Shown here: positions 57,230 through 64,000 of the stretch, in pieces
How positions within the stretch are numbered: the stretch's first letter is position 1
Layout: each line of letters begins with the position of its first letter
Source of the DNA: Acidimicrobiales bacterium
GTDB taxonomy: Bacteria; Actinomycetota; Acidimicrobiia; Acidimicrobiales; SZUA-35
DNA length: 64,000 nucleotides
Direction: 5' to 3'
Assembly (NCBI GenBank): GCA_028285495.1
Contig: JANQPB010000012.1
Location: forward strand, 1-64,000
Translations under genes and position numbers: made by a program
The notes under the pieces: generated by a model
Told to the model about the DNA's origin: nothing
The model's database searches: none
What the model saw: only the letters and a program-made list of their open reading frames with translations

Positions 57230-58234
57230 GTGCGGGCGAGGACCCTCGCCGTCGTCCTGGCTGCGGTCGCCACGCTGGTGGCGGCCTGTGGCGCGTCCGC
57301 AGCGGGGTCCGGCGACGCAGTGACGGCCGCCGGGCCGACGGTCAGGATCGAGATCGACGATGTGCCGGCGACGCTCCCCCCGCCCCCGACGGCCGAGCCG
57401 GCGGACATCGTGGTCGCCACCACCGGGTCGGTGGCCGCCGCCGACGGCGATGACGATCGCGATGGCGGCGCCGACGACGGCCCATCGGCCGGCGACACGG
57501 CCTCGACGCTCGGGTCGGGCTCGTCGACGAGCCGGACGACTGCGACGGTGCCGACGGCGACCAGCGTCGCCACTACGACGGGCACGGCCCCACCGGGCCC
57601 GGCGCCGCCGGCCGGTGACGCCTCGCCGTCGGTGGTGGCCCAGGCCGTCGTGCCGTCGGTGACCGCCAGGGTGGCCCCGGCCGACGATGCGGCGGAGGTG
57701 ACGACGCTGGCCCATCCGACCCCCGTCGGCTCGCCGCTCGTGTTCCGGGCCGTCCCCGGCGGTTCGGCCGTGGCCGAGTGGATCGAGGTGCAGCTGCCGA
57801 TCCAACCGAACGGGACGACCGGTTGGGTCAAGCGGGATGACGTCACCCTGTTCGAGAACCCCTACCGGATCGAGGTCGATCGTGGGAGCCACCGGCTGCG
57901 GGTGTACCACCTCGGCGACCTGTGGGTCGACACCGTCATCGCCGTCGGCACCGGCGCCACCCCGACCCCGGTCGGCGAGTTCTATCTGCTCGAGTTGCTC
58001 GCGCCGCCAGACCCGACCGGGCCGTACGGGCCCTACGCCTTCGGGCTGTCGGGGTTCAGCGAGGTGCTCGACAGCTTCGGCGGGGCCGAGACCGCCATCA
58101 TCGGCCTGCACGGTACCGACGAGCCCGAGGCCCTCGGCACCGATGTCAGCTTCGGGTGCATCCGCCTGGCCAACGACGTGATGGAGCAGCTGGCGACGAC
58201 GCTCCCGCTCGGAACGCCGGTCGTCATCACCTGA
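57230..58234 (+). CDS. L,D-transpeptidase (YkuD) lipoprotein
   Basis: A 334-residue wall-modifying enzyme. Lipobox LAAVATLVAACGASA; a Ser/Thr/Asp-rich linker of about 120 residues; an SH3-like region (ARVAPADDAAEVTTLAHPTP, TTGWVKRDDVTLFENPYRIE); then the YkuD domain with RIEVDRGSHRLRVYHLGDL, GTGATPTPVGEFYLLELL, the His motif IIGLHGTDEP and the catalytic Cys in DVSFGCIRLANDVMEQL. It cross-links peptidoglycan through 3-3 bonds. GTG 57230 is chosen because it gives a short signal sequence directly. Confidence 0.88.
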   Translation: MRARTLAVVLAAVATLVAACGASAAGSGDAVTAAGPTVRIEIDDVPATLPPPPTAEPADIVVATTGSVAAADGDDDRDGGADDGPSAGDTASTLGSGSSTSRTTATVPTATSVATTTGTAPPGPAPPAGDASPSVVAQAVVPSVTARVAPADDAAEVTTLAHPTPVGSPLVFRAVPGGSAVAEWIEVQLPIQPNGTTGWVKRDDVTLFENPYRIEVDRGSHRLRVYHLGDLWVDTVIAVGTGATPTPVGEFYLLELLAPPDPTGPYGPYAFGLSGFSEVLDSFGGAETAIIGLHGTDEPEALGTDVSFGCIRLANDVMEQLATTLPLGTPVVIT

Positions 58235-58334
58235 GGGCCGGGCCCGCGGATCGCCCGGCTCGGTCGCGGCGAGCGCCGGCCCGCTTCGGTTGCGGTGAGA
58301 TGAAGGGTGCCATGCAAGAACGTTACGGCGGCAG

Positions 58335-58340
58335 TAGAGT
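58335..58340 (+). promoter_or_regulatory. TAGAGT -10 box before the M15 peptidase gene
   Basis: TAGAGT ends nine bases before ATG 58350, leaving only a very short leader. It supports that start over the in-frame TTG six bases upstream and the later ATG 58443. Confidence 0.4.
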
Positions 58341-58349
58341 TCGTTGTCG

Positions 58350-59843
58350 ATGGATGTCTCCAAGGCGGGGGGCTCTTTCCAGCCTCGGCACCACCGTGGC
58401 GGTGACCCAGCGACCCTGATCGGGTCGCGTTCGCACCGTTCCATGGCTGCGAAAGCCCTCTTCGGGCTGCTGGCGCTGGCCGTCGTGGCCGGCGGGGGGC
58501 TCCCGGGCGCCGCCGTCACGACCAGCACCGAGACGACCACGACGACCGTGGCCGACACGTCGACGACCGCCGCCGAGACCACCACCACGGTCGCCGAGAC
58601 CTCGACGACGGCGGCCGAGACCACCACCTCGACCGCAGCACCGACCACCACGGTGGCACCGACGACGACGGCCAGCTCGACCACGACGACCTCGGCGTCG
58701 ACGTCGAGCTCATCGACCACGGCCGGCACCGGCACCACCGCGGTCGACGGGGCCGACCGCGACCGGGTCGACGCCGCCGAGTCGTCGAAGTCCCGCGAGA
58801 TCGACGCCGCCAACGCCCGGCTCGACGAGCTCAACGACGCCCTCGGCGACCTGGAGGGCGAGATCGACGCCCAGGCGGCGGCCGTCGAGATCGCCAACCG
58901 CCGGCTCGACGAGGCCAGGGCGGTGGCCGAGGCCACCCAGGACGAGGTCCGCGACCTCGAGCAGCAGGTCCGTGACCTGCAGGTCAGCCTCGGCGACCAG
59001 GCCATCCGGTCGTTCAAGGGCGAGTCGGTCGACGAGGCGGTGCTCGTCGGAACCGATCCCGGTCGGGCCATGCGGATGGCCACCCTCCTGGCCAAGGCCA
59101 CCCAGTCCGACATCGACTACGCCAACCTGCTGTCGTCGGTCAGGGAGGACCTGCTGGCCAGCCGGCGGGAGGCCGAGGCCGCCATCCGGGAGGCCGACCG
59201 GTCGAGGGCCGAGGGTGAGGAGCAATTGGCCGAGCTCGAGGACGACCGGTTGGCCTACGGTGACCTCGCCGCCTCGGCCGAGTCCCGGATCGACCACCTG
59301 CTGTCCGAGCGGGCGGCCCTGGCCCAGCTCGGGGCCGAGGTCGACGCCGGCCTCGACGTGGTCGACATCAACGAGGAGCTGGTCCGCCGGCTCGCTGCGG
59401 CCCCCCAGCCGTCGTCGTCCGGCAACACGGCTCCGATCCCGGTCTCCGACGGCGAGATCGTGTCGGCCGGCAACGGGATCATGGTCCACGAGAGCATCGT
59501 CGACGACGTGCGCCAGCTGCTGGTCGACGCCGCCGCCGACGGGGTGGTCCTGGCCGGAGGCGGCTACCGGGATCCGGCGCAGCAGATCGCCGTCCGCCGC
59601 AACAACTGCGGCACGTCCAACTACGCCATCTACGAGATGCCGTCGAGCCAGTGCCGTCCGCCCACGGCCCGCCCCGGTCGCTCGATGCACGAGCAGGGGC
59701 GGGCCATCGACTTCACCTACAACGGTCGGATCATCTCCAGCCGCTCAGGGGCGGCGTGGAACTGGCTCTTCGCCAACGCCGAGCGCTACGGGCTCTACAA
59801 CCTGCCATCCGAGCCCTGGCACTGGTCAACCAACGGCCGGTAG
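58350..59843 (+). CDS. coiled-coil VanY/M15-family D,D-carboxypeptidase
   Basis: About 497 residues. One membrane segment near the N-terminus (ALFGLLALAVVAGGGLPGAA), a Thr/Ser-rich tract of about 80 residues built of TTTVAETSTTAAE units, and then a long coiled coil (about residues 135-350; SREIDAANARLDELNDALGD, IANRRLDEARAVAEATQDEV). The M15 peptidase domain has GGGYRDPAQQIAVRRNNCG, the zinc-site motif GRSMHEQGRAIDFTYNG and the closing EPWHWSTNGR. The SxHxxGxAxD and final WHW residues are intact. The coiled coil resembles NlpC/EnvC-type regulators of wall hydrolases. It probably trims stem peptides and pairs with the L,D-transpeptidase. Confidence 0.88.
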   Translation: MDVSKAGGSFQPRHHRGGDPATLIGSRSHRSMAAKALFGLLALAVVAGGGLPGAAVTTSTETTTTTVADTSTTAAETTTTVAETSTTAAETTTSTAAPTTTVAPTTTASSTTTTSASTSSSSTTAGTGTTAVDGADRDRVDAAESSKSREIDAANARLDELNDALGDLEGEIDAQAAAVEIANRRLDEARAVAEATQDEVRDLEQQVRDLQVSLGDQAIRSFKGESVDEAVLVGTDPGRAMRMATLLAKATQSDIDYANLLSSVREDLLASRREAEAAIREADRSRAEGEEQLAELEDDRLAYGDLAASAESRIDHLLSERAALAQLGAEVDAGLDVVDINEELVRRLAAAPQPSSSGNTAPIPVSDGEIVSAGNGIMVHESIVDDVRQLLVDAAADGVVLAGGGYRDPAQQIAVRRNNCGTSNYAIYEMPSSQCRPPTARPGRSMHEQGRAIDFTYNGRIISSRSGAAWNWLFANAERYGLYNLPSEPWHWSTNGR

Positions 59844-59887
59844 GCCTACTCCGACACGTGCCCGGACACCGGGGGCGTGGCTGAGCT

Positions 59888-60460
59888 TCAGGCCCGGCGG
59901 CCGAGGAAGGCCAGCGTGGCGGTGAAGCCCTCGGCGCTCCCGTCGTCGAGGTTCTCGCCGAAGCCGGCGGAGCTGCGCACCTCGTCGTTCACGGTCTGGC
60001 GGCTGCAGGCATCGATGAGCTGGGTCTGCTCGGCGGTCAGCCCGTCGTCGGCGCCGATGGCCCTGGCCAGGTCCCAGCAGTGGGTGCCCGTGTCGAGCAG
60101 GTTGATACCGAGCGCGGCGACGGCGGGCATCTCACCGGGCACCTCGACGGAGCCCTCGACCGCACCGGGGGCGTTCCAGGCGGCCATCGTCGTCTCGGCC
60201 ACCGCACGGAACGTGGCGACCGGGTCGTCGCCGAGCTGGTCGCCGTCGGCCGGGGCCGGGGGAGCGGTCCGCCCGGCGCTGGCGGCGAAGAACCGGGTCG
60301 TGCCGACCATGTGGTTCACCAGGTCGCGCACGTTCCACTCGGTGCACGGCGTCTTGTCGTCCCACTGGTCTGCGGTGATCTCGCCGATCAGGCGGGCGGC
60401 GTTGTCGTTGACGGCGGCCATCGCCGCCAGCATCTCGGTGGTCGTCTCGTCGGTCATCAC
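59888..60460 (-). CDS. TIGR03086/mycothiol-type DinB-fold protein
   Basis: A 190-residue four-helix protein of the maleylpyruvate isomerase N-terminal / DinB-like superfamily. The family features are ADQWDDKTPCTEWNVRDLVN followed by HMVGTTRFF (metal-binding His), GINLLDTGTHCWDLARAIG (second His) and AACSRQT-like DACSRQTVNDEVRSSAGFG. These proteins use a divalent metal and often mycothiol as cofactor to act on electrophiles; the substrate is unknown. It is divergent from the ArsR-SRPBCC pair, sharing the 131-base region with 16-bp repeats. Confidence 0.82.
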   Translation of the reverse strand: MMTDETTTEMLAAMAAVNDNAARLIGEITADQWDDKTPCTEWNVRDLVNHMVGTTRFFAASAGRTAPPAPADGDQLGDDPVATFRAVAETTMAAWNAPGAVEGSVEVPGEMPAVAALGINLLDTGTHCWDLARAIGADDGLTAEQTQLIDACSRQTVNDEVRSSAGFGENLDDGSAEGFTATLAFLGRRA

Positions 60461-60515
60461 ACTGCTCCTCGTCTCGTCGGCCGGCCGTCGTGGTCCGGGC
60501 GATAGGTAAGGCTGC

Positions 60516-60556
60516 TCTTACGTTAAGAGTCGCTTACGTTAGCAATCACTTACGAA
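60516..60556. repeat. three CTTACG repeats at 16-bp spacing (candidate operator)
   Basis: CTTACG occurs at 60517, 60533 and 60549, exactly 16 bases apart; the first two extend to CTTACGTTA. The first is inside an inverted repeat CTCTTA-CGT-TAAGAG (60515-60529). The block is much richer in AT than its surroundings. It lies in the divergent gap before the ArsR-like gene, as expected for a repressor binding site array. Confidence 0.55.
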
Positions 60557-60591
60557 GTCGTCTAGGGTGACCGGCAGGAAAGCGAGAACGC

Positions 60592-60918
60592 ATGGATGCA
60601 ACCGCCCGAGCCCTCTCCGAACCGACCAGACGACGGATCCTGCAGCTCGTCAAGGACGACGAGCGCACGGTTTCGGAGATCGCCGAGCACTTCGACGTCA
60701 GCCGGCCGGCCATCAGCCAGCACCTGCGGGTCCTCGCCGACGCCGAGCTGGTCGTCGTGAGGTCCGAGGGGACCAGGCGGTTCTATCGGGCCCGTCCCGA
60801 GGGGCTCGGCGAGCTGGCGCAGTGGATGGCCGAGTTCTGGGGTGCGGCGCTGTCGGAGCTGGCCGTCGAGGCCGGTCGCGACGAGTGGAACGAGAAGCAG
60901 AACCGGAGGAAGCGATGA
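60592..60918 (+). CDS. ArsR-family regulator (SRPBCC-associated)
   Basis: A 108-residue winged-helix protein: ATARALSEPTRRRILQLVKD, VSEIAEHFDVSRPAISQHLR with recognition helix, and RSEGTRRFYRARPEGLGELA. No metal-binding Cys set is present. This subtype is normally encoded directly before an AHSA1/SRPBCC gene, as here (4-base overlap). The ligand is more likely organic than metal. It probably binds the CTTACG repeats upstream and represses its own operon and the divergent DinB-like gene. Confidence 0.9.
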   Translation: MDATARALSEPTRRRILQLVKDDERTVSEIAEHFDVSRPAISQHLRVLADAELVVVRSEGTRRFYRARPEGLGELAQWMAEFWGAALSELAVEAGRDEWNEKQNRRKR

Positions 60919-61391
60919 CCGATCACGACACCAGGCCGACCCCGGGACCGGTCCCGTCGGACGAGCCCCTGATCCTGACCCGGCACGTCGCCGCCCCGCC
61001 CGAGACCGTGTTCGACTTTCTCGTCGACCCCGAGAAGGTCCTGCGGTGGATGGGCACGGCGATCGACATCGACCCCCGGCCCGGGGGTCGGTTCTGGATG
61101 AACGCCAACGGACGCGACATCGCCTCGGGGCACTACCGGGAGGTCGTCCGGCCCGACCGGGTCGTGTTCACGTTCGGCTGGGACGGCAGCGAGCACGTGC
61201 CCGATGGCTCGACCACCGTGACCATCTCCCTCGCCGCCGAGGACGACGGCACGACCACGGTCGAGCTCCGTCACGACGGGCTCCCGTTCGGCCCGGCCGA
61301 CGCTCACGCCGAGGGCTGGACCCACCTCCTCGGTCGCCTGGCCATCGCCGCACCGGGCGGTGACCCCGGCGCCGATGATCACCAGCCCTGA
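60915..61391 (+). CDS. SRPBCC (AHSA1-like) ligand-binding protein
   Basis: A 158-residue START-fold protein: LILTRHVAAPPETVFDFLVD, PEKVLRWMGTAIDIDPRPGG, RFWMNANGRDIASGHYREVV and DDGTTTVELRHDGLPFG, closing with a GWTHLLGRLAIAA helix. The AHSA1-like group binds hydrophobic ligands in a cavity. ATG 60915 overlaps the ArsR-type stop, so the regulator and this protein are made together. It may sense or detoxify the same compound. Confidence 0.9.
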   Translation: MTDHDTRPTPGPVPSDEPLILTRHVAAPPETVFDFLVDPEKVLRWMGTAIDIDPRPGGRFWMNANGRDIASGHYREVVRPDRVVFTFGWDGSEHVPDGSTTVTISLAAEDDGTTTVELRHDGLPFGPADAHAEGWTHLLGRLAIAAPGGDPGADDHQP

Positions 61392-61414
61392 CGCCGACAC
61401 CGCAAGGAGCATCC

Positions 61415-61723
61415 ATGAGCTACACCGTCGTCCGCTACCGCCCCGGCCCCGATCGGGCCGACGAGAACCAGGACCTGGTGGAGAAGGTCTTCGCCGAGTT
61501 GGCCGAGACCAGGCCGGACGGGCTGCGCTACGTGACCTTCCGGCTCGACGACGGCACCTTCGTGCACATCGCTGATGTCGCAGCCGGCGCCGAGGCGAAC
61601 CCGCTGCTCGAGAGCCAGGCCTTCGCCCGGTTCCAGGAGGGGATCGGGGAGCGCTGCGCCGAGGGCGAGCCGCCGAACCCGCAGCCGGCGACCGTCGTGG
61701 GTCGGTACGGCTTCGGCCTGTAG
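61415..61723 (+). CDS. small ABM-like (ferredoxin-fold) protein
   Basis: A 102-residue protein: YTVVRYRPGPDRADENQDLV, LAETRPDGLRYVTFRLDDGT, FVHIADVAAGAEANPLLESQ, AFARFQEGIGERC. The alternation and RFxxFQ-like pattern fit the alpha/beta barrel of antibiotic-biosynthesis-monooxygenase-like small proteins. Active-site residues are not evident. It is 23 bases downstream of the SRPBCC gene and likely in the same operon. It ends in VVGRYGFGL. Confidence 0.7.
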   Translation: MSYTVVRYRPGPDRADENQDLVEKVFAELAETRPDGLRYVTFRLDDGTFVHIADVAAGAEANPLLESQAFARFQEGIGERCAEGEPPNPQPATVVGRYGFGL

Positions 61724-61757
61724 ATCGATCGGCCGGCCGGACGCCGACCGGCCCGAG

Positions 61758-62222
61758 CTAGTCGTTGGTCAGCGGGAAGTCGCGCCACTCCGGTCGATCG
61801 GGGGCGTCGGCCTCCCACGACCGGATGTACACGGCGACCGCTCGGATCTGCTCGGTGGTCATCGGGCCGCCGTAGTCGAGCGAGTAGGCCCCCATCTGCG
61901 AGCCGGGCACGCCGACCGCGACCAGCAGCTCGGTCTGCTGGTCGGTCGACGCCTGCAGGAACTGCTTGGAGTTGAGGGCCGGGCCGATGCCGCCCTCGCC
62001 GTTCAGGCCGTGGCACGAGGCGCAGTTGAAGGACCAGATGTCCTCGCCCTTCTCGGCCAGCGACGCCAGCTGCTCTTCGCGGGCCTCCTCGCGGGTGGCG
62101 GGCTCGAGCCAGCGGTACAGCGGGAAGACCAGGGCCATGCCGATCATCAGGGCAGCCCCGATCAGCATCACCCGGTTGGTCGACTCCTCCAGCTCCTCGT
62201 CGACCTCGTACCTCGGCGCCAT
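61758..62222 (-). CDS. membrane-anchored mono-haem cytochrome c of bc complex
   Basis: A 154-residue protein with one N-terminal TM (RVMLIGAALMIGMALVFPLY) and a c-type haem domain: WSFNCASCHGLNGEGGIGPA (CxxCH) and the axial Met in GSQMGAYSLDYGGPMTTEQI. It accepts electrons from the Rieske protein. ATG 62222 overlaps the Rieske stop, so it is the last gene of the operon. It is a single-haem protein, unlike the di-haem QcrC of most Actinobacteria. Confidence 0.88.
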   Translation of the reverse strand: MAPRYEVDEELEESTNRVMLIGAALMIGMALVFPLYRWLEPATREEAREEQLASLAEKGEDIWSFNCASCHGLNGEGGIGPALNSKQFLQASTDQQTELLVAVGVPGSQMGAYSLDYGGPMTTEQIRAVAVYIRSWEADAPDRPEWRDFPLTND

Positions 62223-62746
62223 CAGCTGTGGCCTCCCTCGGTGGCGCAGGCCGGACCCGTTGCCGGCTCGTCGATCTGGAGGCTGCCCGGCTGACCGCCG
62301 TCGGTCCGCTCGCCGGTGTTGATGTAGAGCAGGCCGTCCTCGCCGAGCTCCGTCGGATAGGTATCCAGGCCACGGGGGGACGGGCCGGCGATGTAGTCGC
62401 CGGCCCGGTTGAACACCGAGCCGTGGCACGGGCACTCGAACTGGCCGGACGACTCGCAGTAGGGGACCCGGCAGCCGAGGTGGGTGCACTTCTCGGAGAG
62501 GGCGACGATCTCGCCGTTGATCCTGGTCAGGTACGAGCGGGCGGCCGAGACCTCGATCACCCCCGTCTCCGGCACGGCCTCCGGGGCGACGGAGCGGACC
62601 AGGCCGCCGAAGCCGGTGGTCGGTAGCGGCCTGAGCAGGTCCCACGTGGTCCAGGCCCCGGCGGCGGCCACGAGGGCGCCGCCGGCCTGCCAGAGCCGGG
62701 TCAGGAACTGCCGCCGCTTCATGAGGGCGCCTCGTGTTCCCGTCAT
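62222..62746 (-). CDS. Rieske iron-sulphur protein with Tat signal
   Basis: A 174-residue subunit of the menaquinol:cytochrome c oxidoreductase. The N-terminus has a twin-arginine motif (MKRRQFLTRLWQAGG), then one hydrophobic segment and the Rieske domain with CTHLGCRVPYCESSGQFECP and CHGSVFN; the ligands are two Cys and two His, with a further Cys pair for the disulphide. A Tat signal is expected for a folded 2Fe-2S protein. ATG 62722 is an alternative start that puts MKRRQF at the N-terminus. Confidence 0.92.
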   Translation of the reverse strand: MTGTRGALMKRRQFLTRLWQAGGALVAAAGAWTTWDLLRPLPTTGFGGLVRSVAPEAVPETGVIEVSAARSYLTRINGEIVALSEKCTHLGCRVPYCESSGQFECPCHGSVFNRAGDYIAGPSPRGLDTYPTELGEDGLLYINTGERTDGGQPGSLQIDEPATGPACATEGGHS

Positions 62747-62803
62747 GCGGAGCCTCCGATCGACGGTGTGGTCCGCCAGCTCTCGTGGCGGTGGTGGGGG
62801 TGC

Positions 62804-63397
62804 CTACAGCTCACCGTGCCACTCCTGCCATGGCCAGACCCAGCCCCAGTTCGGGCCTCGGAACATGAAGCCGATCAGGGTGAGGACGATGAAGATGACC
62901 AGGAACGCGGTGAAGGTCAGCACCGCCACCCGGCGGTGCCGGGTCTGGATGTAGTTGCTCGAGTCGATGTAGGGCAGGGCGATCAGGCCGATGACGATCG
63001 CCCCCGGGATCAGCACGCCGGCGACCAGCGGATGGAAGTGGGCCAGCAGCTCCTGGAGGGCGGCGAAGTACCAGGGCGCCTTCTCCGGGTTCGGGGTGAT
63101 CGTCGGGTTGGCGATGTCGCGAAGCGGTGCGTCGAAGAAGACCGAGATCACCATCACCAGGAGCATCACCGCCAGGGCGGCGACGCCGTGGCGGACGAGG
63201 AGGTGGGGCCAGACGAAGGCCAGGTCGTCGTCGGCCGGCTCCTTTCGCTCGCCGGCGACCGGCTTGCCGGCCACGATGCCGAGGACCCGCTTGCCCTCGA
63301 CCACCTCGGGCTTCGACGTCAGCCGGACCGCCGTCTCCCCGCCGGGCAGCAGCTGGTTGGCGTTGTCAGTTCGATCGGACGCAGTTCGATCAGACAC
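62804..63397 (-). CDS. cytochrome b C-terminal subunit (PetD/subunit IV-like)
   Basis: A 197-residue membrane protein carrying the Qo-site half of cytochrome b. It has FVWPHLLVRHGVAALAVMLLVMVISVF, then the motif NPTITPNPEKAPWYFAALQELL, the PEWY-equivalent PxKAPWYF of the b6f/subunit IV type, GVLIPGAIVIGLIALPYID, and a third TM (VAVLTFTAFLVIFIVLTLIG). There is an N-terminal soluble extension of about 60 residues. It overlaps the cytochrome b N-terminal gene by 8 bases. Confidence 0.85.
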   Translation of the reverse strand: MSDRTASDRTDNANQLLPGGETAVRLTSKPEVVEGKRVLGIVAGKPVAGERKEPADDDLAFVWPHLLVRHGVAALAVMLLVMVISVFFDAPLRDIANPTITPNPEKAPWYFAALQELLAHFHPLVAGVLIPGAIVIGLIALPYIDSSNYIQTRHRRVAVLTFTAFLVIFIVLTLIGFMFRGPNWGWVWPWQEWHGEL

Positions 63398-64000
63398 GGG
63401 CGGGCTCCTCCCGATCGAGCTCGAGCATCGAGTCCTTGCGCCACCGCCAGAGGTGGATCATCAGGACGAAGATCAGCGTGGTCGGCAGGACGGCGACGTG
63501 CAGCACGTAGAACCGGAGCAGCGTCGAGGACCCGACGACCTCGCCGCCCATCAGGATCCCCTGCACCTCGGGGCCGATGAAGGGCGAGTAGCCGGCCATC
63601 TCGGTGCCGACGGTGACCGCCCAGAAGGCCAGCTGGTCCCACGGCAGCAGGTACCCGGTGAACGACATCAGCAGCGTGATGATCAGCAGGAACACGCCGA
63701 TCACCCAGTTGAACTGCCGGGGCGGCTTGTAGGCACCCCGGTAGAAGACCTTGGCCATGTGGCCGGCAACCGCCAGCACCATCAGGTGGGCCGACCAGCG
63801 GTGGACGTTGCGGATGTACTGGCCGAACGCCACCTCGGTCTGGATCGTCTGGATGTTGCCGTAGGCCGAGACGGGGGAGGGCACGTAGAAGAACATGAGG
63901 TAGACACCCGACAGCACCAACGACCCGAACAGCACGGTCGAGATCACGCCCAGGTACCACGAGTACTTGAATCCGAGCTCGGCCCGCCTGACCTTGACCG
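63390..64000 (-). CDS. cytochrome b N-terminal subunit (PetB-like), partial
   Basis: The 3' part (about 203 residues) of the di-haem cytochrome b, cut by the window edge; its start lies beyond 64000. The visible sequence begins VKVRRAELGFKYSWYLGVIS and has four TMs. The haem His pairs are in IRNVHRWSAHLMVLAVAGH and in FYVLHVAVLPTTLIFVLMIH. PWDQLAFWAVTVGTEMAG is the Qo-linked loop. It is split from the C-terminal half, as in cytochrome b6/subunit IV complexes and Firmicutes, not the fused mitochondrial type. Confidence 0.88.
   Translation of the reverse strand, partial: VKVRRAELGFKYSWYLGVISTVLFGSLVLSGVYLMFFYVPSPVSAYGNIQTIQTEVAFGQYIRNVHRWSAHLMVLAVAGHMAKVFYRGAYKPPRQFNWVIGVFLLIITLLMSFTGYLLPWDQLAFWAVTVGTEMAGYSPFIGPEVQGILMGGEVVGSSTLLRFYVLHVAVLPTTLIFVLMIHLWRWRKDSMLELDREEPARV

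Overview
The window is high-GC bacterial DNA with heavy GC3 bias, frequent GTG starts, overlapping ATGA junctions and several apparently leaderless promoters (a TAnnnT box 6-9 bases before the start codon). Together with DUF2510 and PASTA proteins, a CmtR-type ArsR regulator, a mycothiol-type DinB-fold protein and a cytochrome b split into two genes, this points to an actinobacterium, most plausibly an Acidimicrobiia-like lineage. That placement is inference from gene content only.

1-4.36 kb is a lower-GC, decayed accessory stretch: an excisionase-like HTH protein, a membrane protein, an IS256-family transposase remnant, an SDR protein lacking the usual catalytic residues, a frameshifted basic protein and a possible class II tRNA 3' remnant at its right edge. 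4.36-14 kb holds a CHAT-protease locus: a CHAT caspase-fold protein (H828/C885) overlapping a large membrane partner with an extracellular Ig-like region. Next to it are a second membrane protein of similar layout, a PASTA lipoprotein and two further small membrane proteins. This is a candidate undescribed signalling or conflict system. 14.3-19.3 kb is a peptide/nickel-type ABC uptake operon.

19.4-24 kb is a metal-homeostasis block: a CmtR-like ArsR repressor with a CDF exporter, and zinc uptake genes (znuA with a very large His/Asp/Glu-rich repeat loop, zur, znuC, znuB). 24-33 kb contains a DUF2510-Excalibur protein and a MacAB-like export operon with two peptidoglycan-binding adaptor proteins, followed by an oppositely oriented two-component system. 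33-38.6 kb has a membrane SGNH hydrolase with a partner protein, and an AGE-family epimerase lacking a canonical start codon.

The strongest unusual feature is at 39.1-40.3 kb: two adjacent open frames are one GrdB-family selenoprotein gene with an in-frame UGA at the conserved UxxC motif and a hairpin at the right distance to be a bacterial SECIS. Next to it are an HxlR regulator and, divergently, a SCO6745-like gene plus a nitroreductase-SRPBCC fusion. 42.4-50.5 kb is regulatory (a MetOD1 protein, a histidine kinase, a double-HTH protein, a large LuxR regulator) and ends with an ABC-2 exporter across a 30-bp perfect palindrome. 50.5-55.1 kb is a complete branched-chain amino acid (Liv) ABC operon. 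55.2-59.8 kb encodes secreted proteins: a PHB-depolymerase-like esterase, a small exported protein, an L,D-transpeptidase and a VanY-type M15 peptidase. 59.9-61.7 kb has small stress or detoxification genes. 61.7-64 kb is the cytochrome bc operon (cytochrome b N-part, cytochrome b C-part, Rieske, cytochrome c), running off the right edge.
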